A DNA stretch of 64,000 bases from Annulohypoxylon bovei var. microspora (Eukaryota; Ascomycota; Sordariomycetes; Xylariales; Hypoxylaceae): positions 186,001 to 250,000 of the forward strand of contig MU405211.1 of NCBI GenBank assembly GCA_022836615.1. Reading direction: 5' to 3'. The notes under the pieces were generated by a model. The model was not told where the DNA came from. It saw only the letters and a program-made list of their open reading frames with translations, and did not search any database. Shown in pieces: positions 1 to 12,334 of the stretch (positions are counted from its first letter, which is position 1; every line of letters begins with the position of its first letter). The position numbers and the translations under genes were made by a program.

Positions 1-1490
1 CAGGGCCTACAGATCCATTACGCGCCACGTACCGAGCAGCAGAAGAAGCAGCAGGAGATCCGATATGAGGAGGCTCTCCCTTGGCACTTGGAGGACGCTG
101 ATGGAAAGAATGTCTGGGTTGGGCAGTACGAAGCCCCTCTGTCTGACTGCAAGGTCGCATTTATGATCCATAACGATGGATTTCGCATGATGCCACTAGA
201 GAAGTGGTACAAGTTCGCAGCGAAGCGTGGGTCATTCAAGATTATGTCTATTGAGGAAGCGGAGAAGGCCATGAACAAGAAGGTCACCCTTGGCCGTTGG
301 GCGATTCGAGACACCCAGCGCCAAGAAGCTGAAAAAGCTATGGCTGAATCTCGAGCTATTGTGAACGGCCGCGTAGCGGTTAAGCAAGAGAGTGGCACAT
401 TCAAACAAGCATCACGTCATGAGAAGATGGATCACGATGATATCGACATGTCAGGAGACGAATTTCAAGATGATGATGAAACCGCCGGCTACGAGCCCGA
501 TCGAGACGAGGATACGAAAACAGCTAACAGCCGCATCCGTCGAGATCAGCTTAACGCTAACTTATTTGGTGACGCCGATGAGGTCAAGGTTGAAAAGGAA
601 GAGGAAGACGAGAAGAAGGAGGAACATGAGCGAAAGCTTTTTGGCAAGACTCTTAAGAAAGCACTGAGACGACGCGACAAGCAGTTCCAGTACGAAAGCG
701 ATTCTTCCAGAGAAAGGGACCCCTTCGCTTCCTCAGAGGTGAGGATTATCTGTGCTTCTTTATTTGATTAGAGCTAATGAAAACATAGGACGAATCTGAC
801 TCTGATCCTGACAATGAGAAAGATGACGAGGATAAGAAAGCCGATAAGGACAAGGATGCAGGAGCTACGTCTAAGGGAGCGAACACTCCACAGGGGAAGA
901 AGACAGCAGCTGAGGCCGCTAAGAAGGGCAAGTCTCTCAAACGACCCGGGTCTCCAATGGTTTCGGACTCTAGTGGTACCGAATCTACCCGGAAGAAGAA
1001 GAAGAAGACTACGCACGACAGCCGCAACTCTACTCCCTTACCTGATCGCCGTGCGAAGCCTGCTGCCGGATCTACTAGTGACGGTGAGGGCACTGCCGGT
1101 GAGATGTCGGACGGTGCTGGAGGCAAGAAGAAGCGGCTCGGTCCGCAAGCTGCGGGCGGAGTAAACAGTTCTAGAGGCACCCCTGCAGGGTCGCGAGCCG
1201 GTAGTCCCGTTCCGCCCCAAGGAGCTGCCGGCAAGGGACCCGGTCCTCGATCTAATTCTCCTGCAGCTCCCGCTCAGAGCCCAACCCAAGAGTACACTGA
1301 TGTTATTACGGCCCAGGAGATCATCGATGCCCTCCCTCCGCGTCCTCACGGCGTTACTATCGGCGTGTTTATCAAGAGTTTTCAGAACCGTATTGATCGC
1401 CCGGGTTGTATGCACAAGAAGGATTGGATTCGGTTGGTAAGAGCCCATGCTGATTTCGGTCCTGATAAGCTACTACGCCGGAAGACCTAA
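1..1490 (+). CDS. TFG1: TFIIF alpha subunit (RAP74/Tfg1), 5' end missing
   Basis: Large subunit of general transcription factor IIF, which escorts RNA polymerase II into the pre-initiation complex in the nucleus. The window opens inside the gene, in frame at base 1; about 479 residues are visible. The first part (WHLEDADGKNVWVGQYE, then a KWYKFAAKR stretch) matches the end of the N-terminal dimerisation region. A long charged acidic/basic and Ser/Pro-rich linker follows. The last ~65 residues (from DVITAQEIIDALP to the lysine/arginine end) look like the C-terminal winged helix of RAP74. One phase-0 intron lies at 739-788 (donor GTGAGG, acceptor TAG); reading through it hits a stop. The linker is typical low complexity for this family. 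The gene is convergent with the BUD13 gene downstream. Confidence 0.92.
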
Positions 1491-2002
1491 TGGGGATTTT
1501 TCCCTTGAAGGGTCATGATTGCACCCTTTTGTTCGCCTCCAGCTTCTGTTTTCCGTGGAGGCGATTATTTTCTTTGAAGCGATTTCGACTCCTTCATCCA
1601 TTACCCCCTCGAGATTGTCCTTGTGGCGCAAGGTCTACTCAGGGGTGTACAGACTTGGACAAATGGGTTGCGTTAGACCTAGCAAGATGTGGAAAGTGGA
1701 CGAGAAGCCAGAGATGACGATATTTGCGGCTAGACACGGAGTATTCCGGAAACCGAGTGAGCACCCCTACTAAATTTCCTACGACACGTGGCGGATTTGC
1801 ACGCCATAATTCCTGATTGCTGGACGAGGGCTGGCAGAGTCGACAAAAATGGATTATAGCCTGACCCGTAGACGATATACAATTTGCTTTATAACTGAAT
1901 ATGAATGCCTTAATTACAGTGCTGGTATCTTACTAAATTAGTGACCGTAAAGTGTTATGATATCTTATGCCTAATCGTGGACTTGTATTTCATGACAGCC
2001 TA
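1491..2002. other. Convergent 3' intergenic region
   Basis: Space between two genes that end towards each other. Short open frames here have no recognisable domain and run on from the TFIIF stop, so they are most simply 3' untranslated sequence. No RNA gene or mobile element was seen. Confidence 0.6.
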
Positions 2003-3049
2003 CTACTCGTCCATCTGCCACGCGTATTCTAAGCCTTTGTTCCTCTCACGCCTATTGATGGCCTTAAACCTCTCCCCCTCAAACCCATTCCCCCTATCGA
2101 CGCCATCCCACCGGTACCCCGGTTTGATGCCGTAACGATTCGGCGTCCACGCTCCTTGGTATACCGGTTTGCCCTTCATCTTCCTCTTCCCTCCCCCACT
2201 CGCTCCTCCTCCCCCCCCACCGCCGCCGCCTCCTCCTCGGGGCTCTATGAACTGTGCCATAGTATCGCCCCACCGCACCTGCTCCTTCATCTCCTTGTTC
2301 AGGTCCAGATCATCCGCGTGCCGCGCGACGGCCATGACCTTCGCGTCGTCGAGCTGCTCGCGGCGGCGCCGCGCGGCCTCGACCTGGACCTCGCCCCTCA
2401 GCGCCTGCGTCTTGGCGTCCTCGCGCGCGGCCGCCTCCTGCGCCGCCCGCCGCAGCTCCGCCCGCTTCAGCGACACGTCCACACGCCGCCCCGTCGCGTC
2501 CCGGTATATCGTCTCCGCCTCCCCGCGCCCCGCCGCACCCGTCCGCTCGAAGTCCTGCTTCTCGGCTCGCCGCCGCGCCGCTAGCTGTGCTGACACCGAG
2601 GCCGCGCTTTGGAGGCCCGCGTGCGTGCCGTCGGACATTAGGACTAGCGGCGCGTCGTCGGCTGAGGTCGAGGCTTGCTGTGAGGTGGCTTCGGCGGCGG
2701 CGGACGCGAGGATGGCGTCGGCGCGGAGGGCGTCGTCGGCGGCTTGGGCTTCTGCTGTTGTTGCGTTTTCGTTGGCGTTAGGGGTGCTGGTGGTGGTGGA
2801 GCCGCCGACGACCTTCCACGTGGACTTCTTCGCCTTCCGGAAGTCGGCGCTGGTGCCGGCCACGACGGCGGCGGTATCCTCGTCGTCGTCCGCGTTCCGG
2901 CTCCCGCGCGCCCAGCCCGACTCGTCGTCGTCGTCGATGACGAGGCCCGCGGAGGCGGCGTCGGCCTGCTTGCGCTTGCGCTTCTTGGTCGGCTTGGGGT
3001 CCGCGACGAGGTACCGCGACGCGAGGTAGTTGGATAGGTCTGATGGCAT
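2003..3049 (-). CDS. BUD13: Pre-mRNA-splicing factor Bud13/Cwc26
   Basis: Subunit of the RES (retention and splicing) complex, which joins the activated spliceosome in the nucleus. Single exon, 348 aa, close to the length usual for filamentous fungi. The first residues (MPSDLSNYLASRYL) and the C-terminal block (YQGAWTPNRYGIKPGYRWDG, then the FEGERFKAINRRERNKGLEY region) are hallmarks of the Bud13 family. The middle is charged and Ala-rich with acidic runs. A run of about 12 glycines before GGGKRKMKGK comes from a GC-rich tract near 2210-2240. Codon third positions are strongly GC-rich compared with the accessory genes further on. The start is the first ATG of the conserved N-terminus. Confidence 0.95.
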   Translation of the reverse strand: MPSDLSNYLASRYLVADPKPTKKRKRKQADAASAGLVIDDDDESGWARGSRNADDDEDTAAVVAGTSADFRKAKKSTWKVVGGSTTTSTPNANENATTAEAQAADDALRADAILASAAAEATSQQASTSADDAPLVLMSDGTHAGLQSAASVSAQLAARRRAEKQDFERTGAAGRGEAETIYRDATGRRVDVSLKRAELRRAAQEAAAREDAKTQALRGEVQVEAARRRREQLDDAKVMAVARHADDLDLNKEMKEQVRWGDTMAQFIEPRGGGGGGGGGGGASGGGKRKMKGKPVYQGAWTPNRYGIKPGYRWDGVDRGNGFEGERFKAINRRERNKGLEYAWQMDE

Positions 3050-3621
3050 TGTGGCGGTGGGCTTGAGGAGGTTGGGAGGGGGAGATGGCTCGGGTGGCGT
3101 GGTTGGTGGGAGTTTATTAGAGTATTATGGATGTATTGGTATGCGTGTATCGATAGGTGAGTCTTCTGGGTGGTATTGAGGTGGTCGTGCGGTTGGTGGA
3201 AGCTGATGGTTTGAAGTTCAGAGGCAGTTGTTAGAGCTTGGAACTTGGAACTTTTTGGAGTTGCGATAAGAGATAAGAGATATCGCGATAAGAAATCATC
3301 CCTTTAATTGGATTTCTACGAGTCGCTGCTGCTGCGAAATCCAACATTCCCTTATCCTATGCCGTGCTTCATTCATTCTGGGTAGGTCCCTAGGAAATGT
3401 AAAACAATATCTTGTGTTATTTTCTCTATTTTTATCACGTCTTATCAGTGGCATGGATTGAGGCTGAATGGTATACCTAGTACAAGCATCAGATATTGTA
3501 CACTTTCTCATCTAGCCAGATCAGAAATAAGACAGGAATAAAATCAATTTATTCAGTATTTTTGCTTTTACCTTCTTGAAGTGTTTCCATTAAACAGCCA
3601 GTACACAATTTAGTCTACTTG
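3050..3621. other. Intergenic, BUD13 upstream region
   Basis: Upstream DNA of BUD13 and downstream DNA of the next minus-strand gene. It has GT-rich stretches and a short repeated run around 3260-3297 (GATAAGAGATA units). The 71-codon frame at 3296-3511 has no family resemblance and is not called. Confidence 0.5.
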
Positions 3622-4033
3622 CTACTCCCCTACACTACCGAGAGGATCAATCCTCGCGCCATCAATCACTTCGTCATCCAAACCCGTTCTCGGGTTCTGA
3701 GCTTCATGCGAATCACTCTCTAGCGGAGGGATCTTTACTTTGCCGAGATCCTCGGCCGTGCCGACTACTCCATGACTGTCAGCATGGGGTGCGGTGTGTT
3801 GGTGTTGACCTAGTACATCACGATGTTGTCAGCTGGGAGGATTAATGATATACTTCGGGAAGACTCTATTCACCCTTTCCTCCGAGAGGCTCCATCTTGG
3901 CCTTGGAGATTTTTGCGGTGCTATTAGTGCTGTGAGGTGTTAGTTAAGTCTATTACTTCCAACAATAGTCACATTAGTTTGTATGCATCAATTCATCAGA
4001 TGTTATCAAGTATGGGAGCGCCTACGAAGGCAT
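3622..4033 (-). CDS. Small three-exon gene, unknown function (83 aa)
   Basis: Function not recognised. Exons 4033-4026, 3929-3874 and 3809-3622 join into an 83-aa hydrophilic, acidic protein (pI not computed) starting MPSTNSTAKISKAKMEPLGG and ending IDPLGSVGE. Both introns (96 and 64 bp) have good fungal signals. The first has donor GTAGGC, branch CTAAC and acceptor CACAG; the second has donor GTGAAT, branch CTGAC and acceptor CTAG. Frame is kept across both. No signal peptide, membrane segment or cysteines are seen; the protein looks soluble and possibly disordered. The first exon carries only 8 coding bases. It could alternatively start at the internal ATG of exon 2. The model rests on splice logic and codon flavour only. 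Confidence 0.58.
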
Positions 4034-4562
4034 TTCGGTAGATAATTTCGACGATTGTTTATTCTGCGGTCGCACTCTGTCTAATCGGGAAGAATTCCAC
4101 ATCTTCAATTAAGGGAAGAACTTCGGTTTTATAGAAATTCATGAAGATCTAGTTATCGCAAGTTATTACATAGGGTGCTCTTGTGTCATAAATAGGGGCT
4201 CATGACGAAGTTGTGACTATCAATCATCAACATCGATGGGCAACCACATCATCTCTCCAAGGACCTCCTCACTCAAAACGAGTCTAGACTTGCCTTTGCT
4301 ACTCATATCATTATCACAAAGAGTCTAGAATATTAGACAGCTCATTCGGTCGGGATTTTATTCCTCTAGGCGCTGAATAGAGCGAACTCAATTGCCCCTT
4401 TTCCTAACCCCCTTTCGCTTATCGCAATGATTCGTATTTATGAAACATCCCTCATGATATATTTATTTTGGTATATAGTTTGACTGAGTAAACAATGACG
4501 AATAAAGCTGTGAAATATAGTCGAATATCTTGAAATATATTAGTTAGGTAGGTACCTACCCT
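4034..4562. other. Intergenic region
   Basis: AT-rich spacer upstream of the 83-aa gene and downstream of the 2EXR gene. It ends in a TAGGTAGGTACCTACC simple-repeat patch at about 4547-4562. No gene, tRNA or mobile element was seen. Confidence 0.5.
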
Positions 4563-5843
4563 TCATGGTCCCATTATTAGTTCTTGTCTTGGTACACATT
4601 GTGAAACCCGCCAAATCAAATGATGGTATTCCAAGTCTCCACGTTGATCAGTTGGGGGCACAGGTATGCTATCCATATCCACCGAAGAATTCTGTTGCTG
4701 TAGGCAAGCGAGCTTCGGTAACACGTAATTCTTCCATACTTCTTGGCGGCGCTTGAATAATCGTCTAGCACGAGATTCTGAGCCGAGGTGTACAACTTCA
4801 ATCGTTGGTATCTGCCAAGTATCCGCAGACTCTCTTCTGACGATCGTGTCTCTACATTCTTCGAACCATTTTACCTGCCTATCAATCTGACATTGGAAGT
4901 ATTGACCGACAGGATCATCTTGAACCTCCAACACCTCGCCCCCTAACGCCTCGCTCTCCAATATTTCAAAAAAGAGCCCTTGAGTACTATAAGGATAATC
5001 CTGAAACACATCGAACAGAACATCGACTGGTTCGATAGGAATGTAGTGCAAGAGTTCTCGCTTTGCGTCCGGAATTTGGCGACCTAGCTTTAAACCATTC
5101 GGTCCATACCGGGGGTAGGGATTCATGTCCCATTCAACAAGATATAGCTTATCAAGCTTGGATAATAACCGAACCACGCAAAGAGCCCACATACTCCCGC
5201 CGAAGTTATAATGCAGAATAGGAAATATATTGGTCAAAAGTAGCTTTCGGACTCCCTGAAGACTTTCTGTATCAATTTTCCCGATGACACCTAGCTTGAA
5301 GTAATCGACTATACTTGGCGTACTCCCTGGCTCGCAGGTCCATTTGGTTTCGTAGTTGAGATTCAAGACATCGTTTTGAAAATGAAACCACGTCCACGGC
5401 TTGTGATCACGGGTCCCGAACGCAAGCCGGTATCCAGCGCTGATCAACACATCGCGCGATTCCACCCACGTGTGGAGTAGCGCGGGGATAGGTGCTTTGC
5501 TGTAGACGCGGCCCTTCCGGAGGAACCGCTCCAGGACATCGATGGAACTTAACAACCAAGCAGGAATATGCGGCATCCCGCCTGGGTAAAACTTTATACG
5601 TGCCCGCACGCCCTTTTGTGCATAGAACGACAACCCCCGGCGAAGGTCATCGGCGAAGGAGGGGAGAGACGGATGAAGTTCGACCTGGCTGAAATCTATG
5701 CTGTCGACCCGGCCGTTAAAATCTTCTTTGCTCTCCAGCCCCTCTTGGACATGGACGATGCGAGACGGCGTGGCTAGGAGGTATATTTTACGACGAAGCT
5801 CCGGTGGGAGTGCGAGGAACAAATGAAACTCGTCGAGACTCAT
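4563..5843 (-). CDS. 2EXR domain-containing protein
   Basis: Single-exon 426-aa protein. Residues about 5-35 (FHLFLALPPELRRKIY, then PSRIVHVQEG) are the fungal 2EXR motif, related to the F-box-like LPPELR opening seen in many expanded Pezizomycotina families. The rest has no catalytic motif I can name. It is aromatic-rich with several Trp/Tyr patches and a charged tail. There is no signal peptide or membrane span. The molecular role of 2EXR proteins is not established, and they occur in large lineage-specific families. The start is the first ATG directly before the motif. The last ~40 residues look less constrained, and I cannot exclude a 3' intron. Confidence 0.85.
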   Translation of the reverse strand: MSLDEFHLFLALPPELRRKIYLLATPSRIVHVQEGLESKEDFNGRVDSIDFSQVELHPSLPSFADDLRRGLSFYAQKGVRARIKFYPGGMPHIPAWLLSSIDVLERFLRKGRVYSKAPIPALLHTWVESRDVLISAGYRLAFGTRDHKPWTWFHFQNDVLNLNYETKWTCEPGSTPSIVDYFKLGVIGKIDTESLQGVRKLLLTNIFPILHYNFGGSMWALCVVRLLSKLDKLYLVEWDMNPYPRYGPNGLKLGRQIPDAKRELLHYIPIEPVDVLFDVFQDYPYSTQGLFFEILESEALGGEVLEVQDDPVGQYFQCQIDRQVKWFEECRDTIVRRESADTWQIPTIEVVHLGSESRARRLFKRRQEVWKNYVLPKLACLQQQNSSVDMDSIPVPPTDQRGDLEYHHLIWRVSQCVPRQELIMGP

Positions 5844-7055
5844 GGTGTCTTTGAATTTCAGATACCGGCCGAGTTAGAACGAAGAGGTTTCTAGGTACTA
5901 AAAATAAAAAAATAAAAAAAATTAAAGAGGAATTGTCGAGAGACCATTCTCAAACGACTAAAATATGCAGGTTGGGCGGTTTAGTGCGGCACAGGTGGCA
6001 CCGTTTGTCTTATTTACCTACCTACCTAGTAACTAACATTTTTCTATTTTGTATTTTAATAACATGGTCTAATAATGGGTCTCTAGGAATAATTCTGATA
6101 TCTTGGTGTCTGTTTCTATGATGGCTAGGCCACTTCTATATTTCTTGCTTGCTGTGTTACTATCGTGACTCTCATCGACGAATACGTTAGAAATACGAGG
6201 TTTGATACTAAACGTACAGTGCATGCACCTACAGTAGTACACACTATGCATTTTTAGGTAACAAGCCCCTTACATAATATTGGCACGGACCACAAGAAAA
6301 CACACAATCCAATAATTCAATAATGGGCAATTGCCCAAAATATCTAAAATATTACCACCTCCCTTCCAACTTTATCCTCTTCTCAAAACTTCTAAGGTTG
6401 CCTACATACCTATGATATTACATAAAGCTCGAATCGAAAGTTATTTTCAAACATTAGGATAAAATGTGTAATTAACATATACTGGAGCTGAATGATATTT
6501 ATCTTATCCGACACATCGTGCTGCACGCACCGCGAGAAACAACCCAACGCGCCTAATTATAAAGTCAACACTCCTCGAACGTCCCTATGCTCGATAATAC
6601 ATGTGTCCGTCCATTCATCTGATCTATAAGACAAAATGTGCCGAGCCATCTTCCTCCGTCCATCCTGTCTCGATGGTTAGAGTCAAGCTCAACGTCGCCT
6701 ACCCGAGGGTCTAGGTAGGATATGCATGGTACCAAAATGGTTGCCGTCTGGAATACGCATGCTCAGAGGATAACGATACGTTAGAAGTCTAATGTCACCA
6801 CCTCTTCAAAATGCCGAACCTCAACAGCTCTCCGGGAAAAAGAACAGAAAATCATAATAGTCGTCTCAGGTATTAGTAAAGTATCCATCCCTATATGGGA
6901 CAAAGGTGCTACGTTTCCTTCATCACACCATTTGTCCCCATCCACAAGGGTGGAAGAATTGCGAAGAGACTTGACAAGATATAACAGCAAAGCAACAGAT
7001 GCAGATAGAGCGCAGCCAAACCGAATGCGCAATTCCGAAAAGAGTCGAGATGTCA
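5844..7055. other. Intergenic region
   Basis: AT-rich spacer between two minus-strand genes. It holds an A/T run at 5899-5922 and a CCTACCTACCTAG patch near 6018. The small frames inside (for example 6781-7056) lack domains and overlap the likely 3' UTR of the 212-aa gene. No RNA gene or mobile element was seen. Confidence 0.5.
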
Positions 7056-7760
7056 TTACACGAGTGCGAATCCGTCATCCTCGAGGAAGTCAGGCTCGTC
7101 CACCGCAGCTGCACGATTCTTGTGGCGGAGGTTCTGCCGAGCCTTTCGACCCTTCAGAGCATCGCCATTATTGTCTAGGATCTCGTATTCCTTCTCTACG
7201 AACTTCTCCGTCTCCTTCGGGTTGGCCTTTACGAATACGTCTAGCGCCAGAGGCTTATACGGGCTCTCGCTTCTGTCAAAGCTATACAGGATGTTATCCG
7301 AAATGCTGTGGTTTCGCCGCGGAGATGACGGCATAAGTTCGTGAAGGGATCGCGAGATATTAGATGGGTCGTTTAGCTCTGCCTGCGCATCTATCTTGGC
7401 ACGCCAGGCACTTGTTCGATGCTCGAACCGACTCTCCCTCGACTTATAAATGTTCTGGTTTGTCCGATAACGATGCGAATCGCTAATTTATCATCAATTA
7501 GTATATGTGGATACATGTACTGGCACGAGATTATCAGGTGTAACTTACCGAGGTCCCCAGGGTCGAAACTTCTGGCTATTGCTCCCTGCATAGTCGCCTT
7601 CCCCTGCGAGAAGGCCGCCTTCGACTACATCTGTATTACTTCCAGGCAACGATCGATAGTAGTTTTCATATCCTCTCAGGGTCCACTTCGTTGTGTGATC
7701 CTTGAATCGCTTCGAGTCCTGAGCAGAACCTCGGAGGTCTCGGGTTTGCTCAAAAGCCAT
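7056..7760 (-). CDS. Unrecognised 212-aa protein, two exons
   Basis: Exons 7760-7549 and 7482-7056 are joined by a 66-bp intron with a textbook GTAAGT donor. The frame is continuous and codon use looks coding. The protein starts MAFEQTRDLRGSAQDSKRF. A charged N-terminal half carries WTLRGYENYYRSLPGS, and the C-terminal half carries YKPLALDVFVKANPKETEKF and a basic GRKARQNLRHKNR segment, ending in FLEDDGFALV. It is soluble, with no signal peptide, no transmembrane segment and no cysteine pattern. I do not recognise the family. The well-structured, non-repetitive sequence suggests a conserved fungal protein rather than a chance frame. The start is the first ATG of exon 1. Confidence 0.75.
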
Positions 7761-10700
7761 GGTGGAAGATGATACGATCGTGTATGTGGTTATTCGAGGT
7801 GCTGGTTGGCAGATTGTTGGGTCGACTTCGGTAGACCGTACGCTGTCTAGGTGGTCCTACACTTGGAGAAGACTCGTTGGAGACTGGTTGGTGAATGGGC
7901 AAGGTTTAAGATGAATTATCCAAGTGAATGGATAATATATTACAAGGCGATATGGATGATGCAAGAACAAGGTCTATTTGAAGAATTGATGAGGTCTATG
8001 AATGGAAGAATGGATGATTCTTAGGAGGAGGTAGAAGACAAAAGTACGTCAAGAGGGTCTTGGGGCTTGGTGCTTTCTAGAAAGCAAGCGATTCGGGGGA
8101 TGGTCGAGTCACACGGTGACAGGGTGGATAGATGACGATTAGGTAAGATAATGGGTAGGTCTTGTGTGTTTTCTCTTGGCTTTGCTGTTTGCGAGATGGG
8201 AAATTGCTTTGTTCCCGTTCGACGGTACTGGATGGAAGGAGCAAGGAAACTGGAGATAAGCAGGTGGGCAGCCGTCAAGTGATAGGAAGGCGTGGCTTTG
8301 TTGGTTTTCCGATTGTGTCAGAGGCGGAAAGGCGTGAGCAAGAACAAAGGCCGGGTGACTCAGGGGCTGAGGGGGCACGTCTAACGAGTACACGGTACAC
8401 AGAGAGTCCTGAACTCAGTGAGCTAACTGCCTGATTAATGATGCGATGGGACTTCGGGAAGTTGCGATTGCGGGTTGGCCGCTTTCCGTTATCGATAACA
8501 ATCCCGACGCTTCCAACTTGCAGTGCCTCAGCTTGATGGAGACGATGACGCACCGGCGTACCTTTTCAAATAAGAGGTACCTAGGTACTGATACCAACTG
8601 AATACAGTGTTGATGATAATAACTTTGAAAACAACGAGAATAATACACCCAAGAAGACCAAAAATGCGATTTCCCTTATATTTAGTTGAGTTGTTGAGAT
8701 GTTTGATTGATTGTTTGTTGAGAGTGATTCAGTTCCATGGCACAAGGAGGGAATCCTGAGTGGTTTAATAAGGAAACTGGATACTCTACTGGATACCTCC
8801 CATCTCCCATATTATTCCATCTCCCATTTCGTACAGTATACCCTTATCGTGGTCTTGTTAGACTACCTCACCTAGCGCGTAGTGCGCAATTGCACTTAAG
8901 TTGCTACTACCCGGTTATCTGTTCTACTACCATAATGTATGCGCCATTCCCGAGGCCTCGTCCTGTTCGTCTGTTGGCTATTCTAAGATACATACAAGAT
9001 AAAGCTGAGTGTTTAATCATTGTCTAGCCCTTTCAGGGTTCTGGTTGGTGCGTGTGACGATGACAGGCATGACTGGGCTAAGCTAAACAACCACGATTCC
9101 TATTCCTCCTATTGCGTATCAGCGGTTTATTATTAGAGGAGACCTCGGGAACTGGTGACCCCCTGGGGTATCCCTTATTGACGAAAGCCACACATCATCA
9201 CTTTCTATGGATGACGAAACTGGGCGGCTATTCTAAGTCGACATTGTTCCGGGAGGTTCTTTCAATCACCAACCTTGACCAAACTGTACCTATGTATATA
9301 CACGTTTTGGAAGCTCGGCCTTGCTTCGCCTTCAGCTCGTGCTACTAGATCATCGATGTCATTTGCTCCCAGTCAGCTAGCTTGTCCTTAGTACGGCTAT
9401 GCTCTATCTAGTGCTCTTTCCAGTCAACGAACCCGAGAGATACCATGTTTCTAGTCACAGAAGTCTTCCTGGCTTCTATTACTAATGAAATGAATACCTA
9501 GTTTCCGAGGAGAGAGTGTATCTAATAACGACTTCACACTCTTATTGGTATACCGTTCTCGGGTCTCAAGGTTACCTACATAGCTACGAGACAGACACCT
9601 ATCATGCAGAATGCAGGATGTCTTACCTTGTACCTTAGCAGATCGGCAAATCGAGGCGCGCTACCCTTGGTCCTACATAGTACGTCCGAACTACCTAGTT
9701 AGCTGGCCCCTCCTCCACACGACCGAACATGCATGGAATTCGCGATAAGAAGGCCATGGACAAATCAAAAAGCCCATGTGCCTGTATGTGTGGATGATAG
9801 GGAGATGTCCGAGATACGGGAGCGTGCTTCCAGCTTTCTGCTATACATACCTATTTAGCTCGGTATGCCCCTTTTCAGACGAGTCTGCAGTTTGTCTCGG
9901 TTACGAATTACTATCGCTAAATCTCTGGTGTTAGATTAAGAGATGTAGGCAACTTTTAAGCTGCCCAGGTTGTTAATTAACCAACAAAGTGATACCTGTG
10001 TGCCTGAATCTCTAAATAGGAGTTTAGGATTTACCCCGCTTGATAGATTACCGACCATCAAGTTACCCCACGCTGCCCACGGTCCTAAATACAATTCCAA
10101 GGGTGAAAGCACTTAACTAATCCATACAATTGACCATTCAAATAACGCTCAACTAACCATTTGACAATGCAAGCTTACCAAACTCTTTTCTAAGTCTATG
10201 TAATCAACCCTATTTTATGTGAATAAAGATGAATATTCGATAAGAGTAATCTGGGGCAATGCAAGTAGAAAAACCCCTGAGATCACTGAGCACTCGATGA
10301 AGACATTTCTGCCGTAAGCGATGAATCGTTTTCATCCTCGGCGTATAACCTTTCTTTAACATGCGGCTTAAAACGCATCCATAGAAGACAATAAATAAGG
10401 CTTTAGAGTGGCCGGGCATGCTAATTCAATTGCATTGTAACAAGGCTTCATTGCACGAATAATTACCTAACTACCTAGTTATGCTTAACTAATCCTAAGA
10501 TCATCTCCTTTATCTAATGTCAGTCATCTAGGATTCATCCCCCCTTTTAGACTTATTCTAATGCCTATTTAGATACCTAAATCAAAGAGTATCACGCCGC
10601 ATTCAGAAATATCTTTTAATTCCTAGAGCAGAGGATGTCCGATTCAAGGTATCAAAGCCCGACTACCCTTTAATTTGTAACAAACCCTGAACGGCCATCT

Positions 10701-12334
10701 TTCAACAATCTCGAGAATTTGAACATATTTCCGAGTGTTCACATATAGTCTATGTTGACATGTCGAAATTAAACAGTTCTATAATATTTTAATTATCACC
10801 ATTAACTAGGTAAGTAACATAGTGAGTAGGACCTCTAAGAGCAAGGCTGCTGTCGCTCAATACCGGTAACTAGCCGTTGAATATACTTTTCTGACTGTCT
10901 AGTAGAGTAAAGGGCGCTTGGAACGTTTCGCCAATGCTGTCAATAACCCTTTCGAGAATCTACCGTTGTTCGTGATTGCGGTTCTCGCCGGTAGCATAGA
11001 GGGGCTCGATATTCTAACCCTCAATTACTACTTTCTATTTTATCTCGCAATTCGAGCCGTCTCCATCTGGGTATATATCTAGGGCTCGGATTACGAATGG
11101 TTGCCAGACATAACACGAACTCTTGTGTGGATTTGGGGGAATTACACGCTTGGGTGTCTGTACTTAACACCGGGCGTCAAATCAGACCCACTTGAAGACG
11201 GTTTCACCTACTGGCTTTCAAAGACTATCAGGTTGCCGAAGGGATCTACATTAGATGGAAGCACTTAAGCGACTATTTCTATGCAACTATTTATTGAATT
11301 GCAATAGTTTCATCAAGAAAAAGCCTGTTAGTACCTACCTCTATGGTGTGCTATGAGTCTAAATGGCGTCCCACTTTTAATATGTGTAACATCATAACAT
11401 ACACTTAAGAAGCGTAAGTCTAAGGTCTTCAGCATGAATACAAGTAACCGAGTTCAATATAACCAAGGGTCTTGTTCGAGCCCATTCTCCCCTTTACACA
11501 CTCATCATATGTAAAGTCGGTACTTCTACCATTGGCTCTCATCTTGTTTGGTGTCGGTACAAGAAAAACATCCGAACCAATTAGCCCCGTCTAGGTACAT
11601 CATCGAGCACCACGCGGGAGAGAATGGGTACCTAGAACTCCTGGTACATTATATAACAACAATGATGTGTTGAAATACACGGGTTTCGGGTCTTCGTGCC
11701 GCTAGTCAATTGAGAAAGCCAACTTAAGGCTCAAGAGTCAACAAGCGTATACTCATACCTCATATCTGATATAGAGGTTATACGGCTAAGATATATATGC
11801 TTTCTGTTAGTTATTTGTAGTAATTCATTATTACCTACCTAAGATAGGCCTAGCTGTCCCCCATCAATGTTACCGGTGATCTCTAGATCTGCTTGACCTA
11901 TGTTACCCGGTATCCAGAATATTCCCTTAGATACACTTTTGTCCTTATTTACCTTGTCGATATGCCAATATATAGATTGCAATCTTTCCGACGATCTGAG
12001 TAACGTGTTTCTAAGTATAGGAAGTGCTGTATAGGTACCTAGTGAATTCACGTAGCTTGCATATGAGATCACAGGTCCGCTGTGATGTGGAAGCTCTCAT
12101 AGGAAAGACCACAGTTAGAGCCAAAACCCTCGAGCCTTTAGCATCCAACCCATAATGTAGGATTGAGGATAGAAGAAGGATATCGTTAACGATTCCTTAA
12201 AAGCTAGAAGTTGCCGCTTGTTTAAAAGCAAGCAGTTGTGTTGGACGGTCGATTTTATGGCTCTCCATAGACTACGGTCGGATTAGGCCTGGCCTCTATG
12301 GGCGAACGTTATTGCGGTAAGTGACCGCATTTCA
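7761..12334. other. Gene-poor 4.6 kb region
   Basis: No convincing gene. The longest frames are under 100 codons, overlap on both strands near 8000-8650 and show no domain. DNA beyond about 9000 is AT-rich with many stops and scattered TACCTA/TAGGTA runs (for example near 8572, 10468, 11834 and 12037). I found no paired terminal repeats, tRNA boxes or transposase remnants. It may be decayed accessory DNA, or it may hold noncoding transcripts that sequence alone cannot show. Confidence 0.5.

Noticed and set aside
2169..3029. Plus-strand 286-codon frame opposite BUD13
   Set aside because: Shadow of the GC-rich minus-strand gene; Ser/Ala/Arg-rich low-complexity product with no family resemblance.
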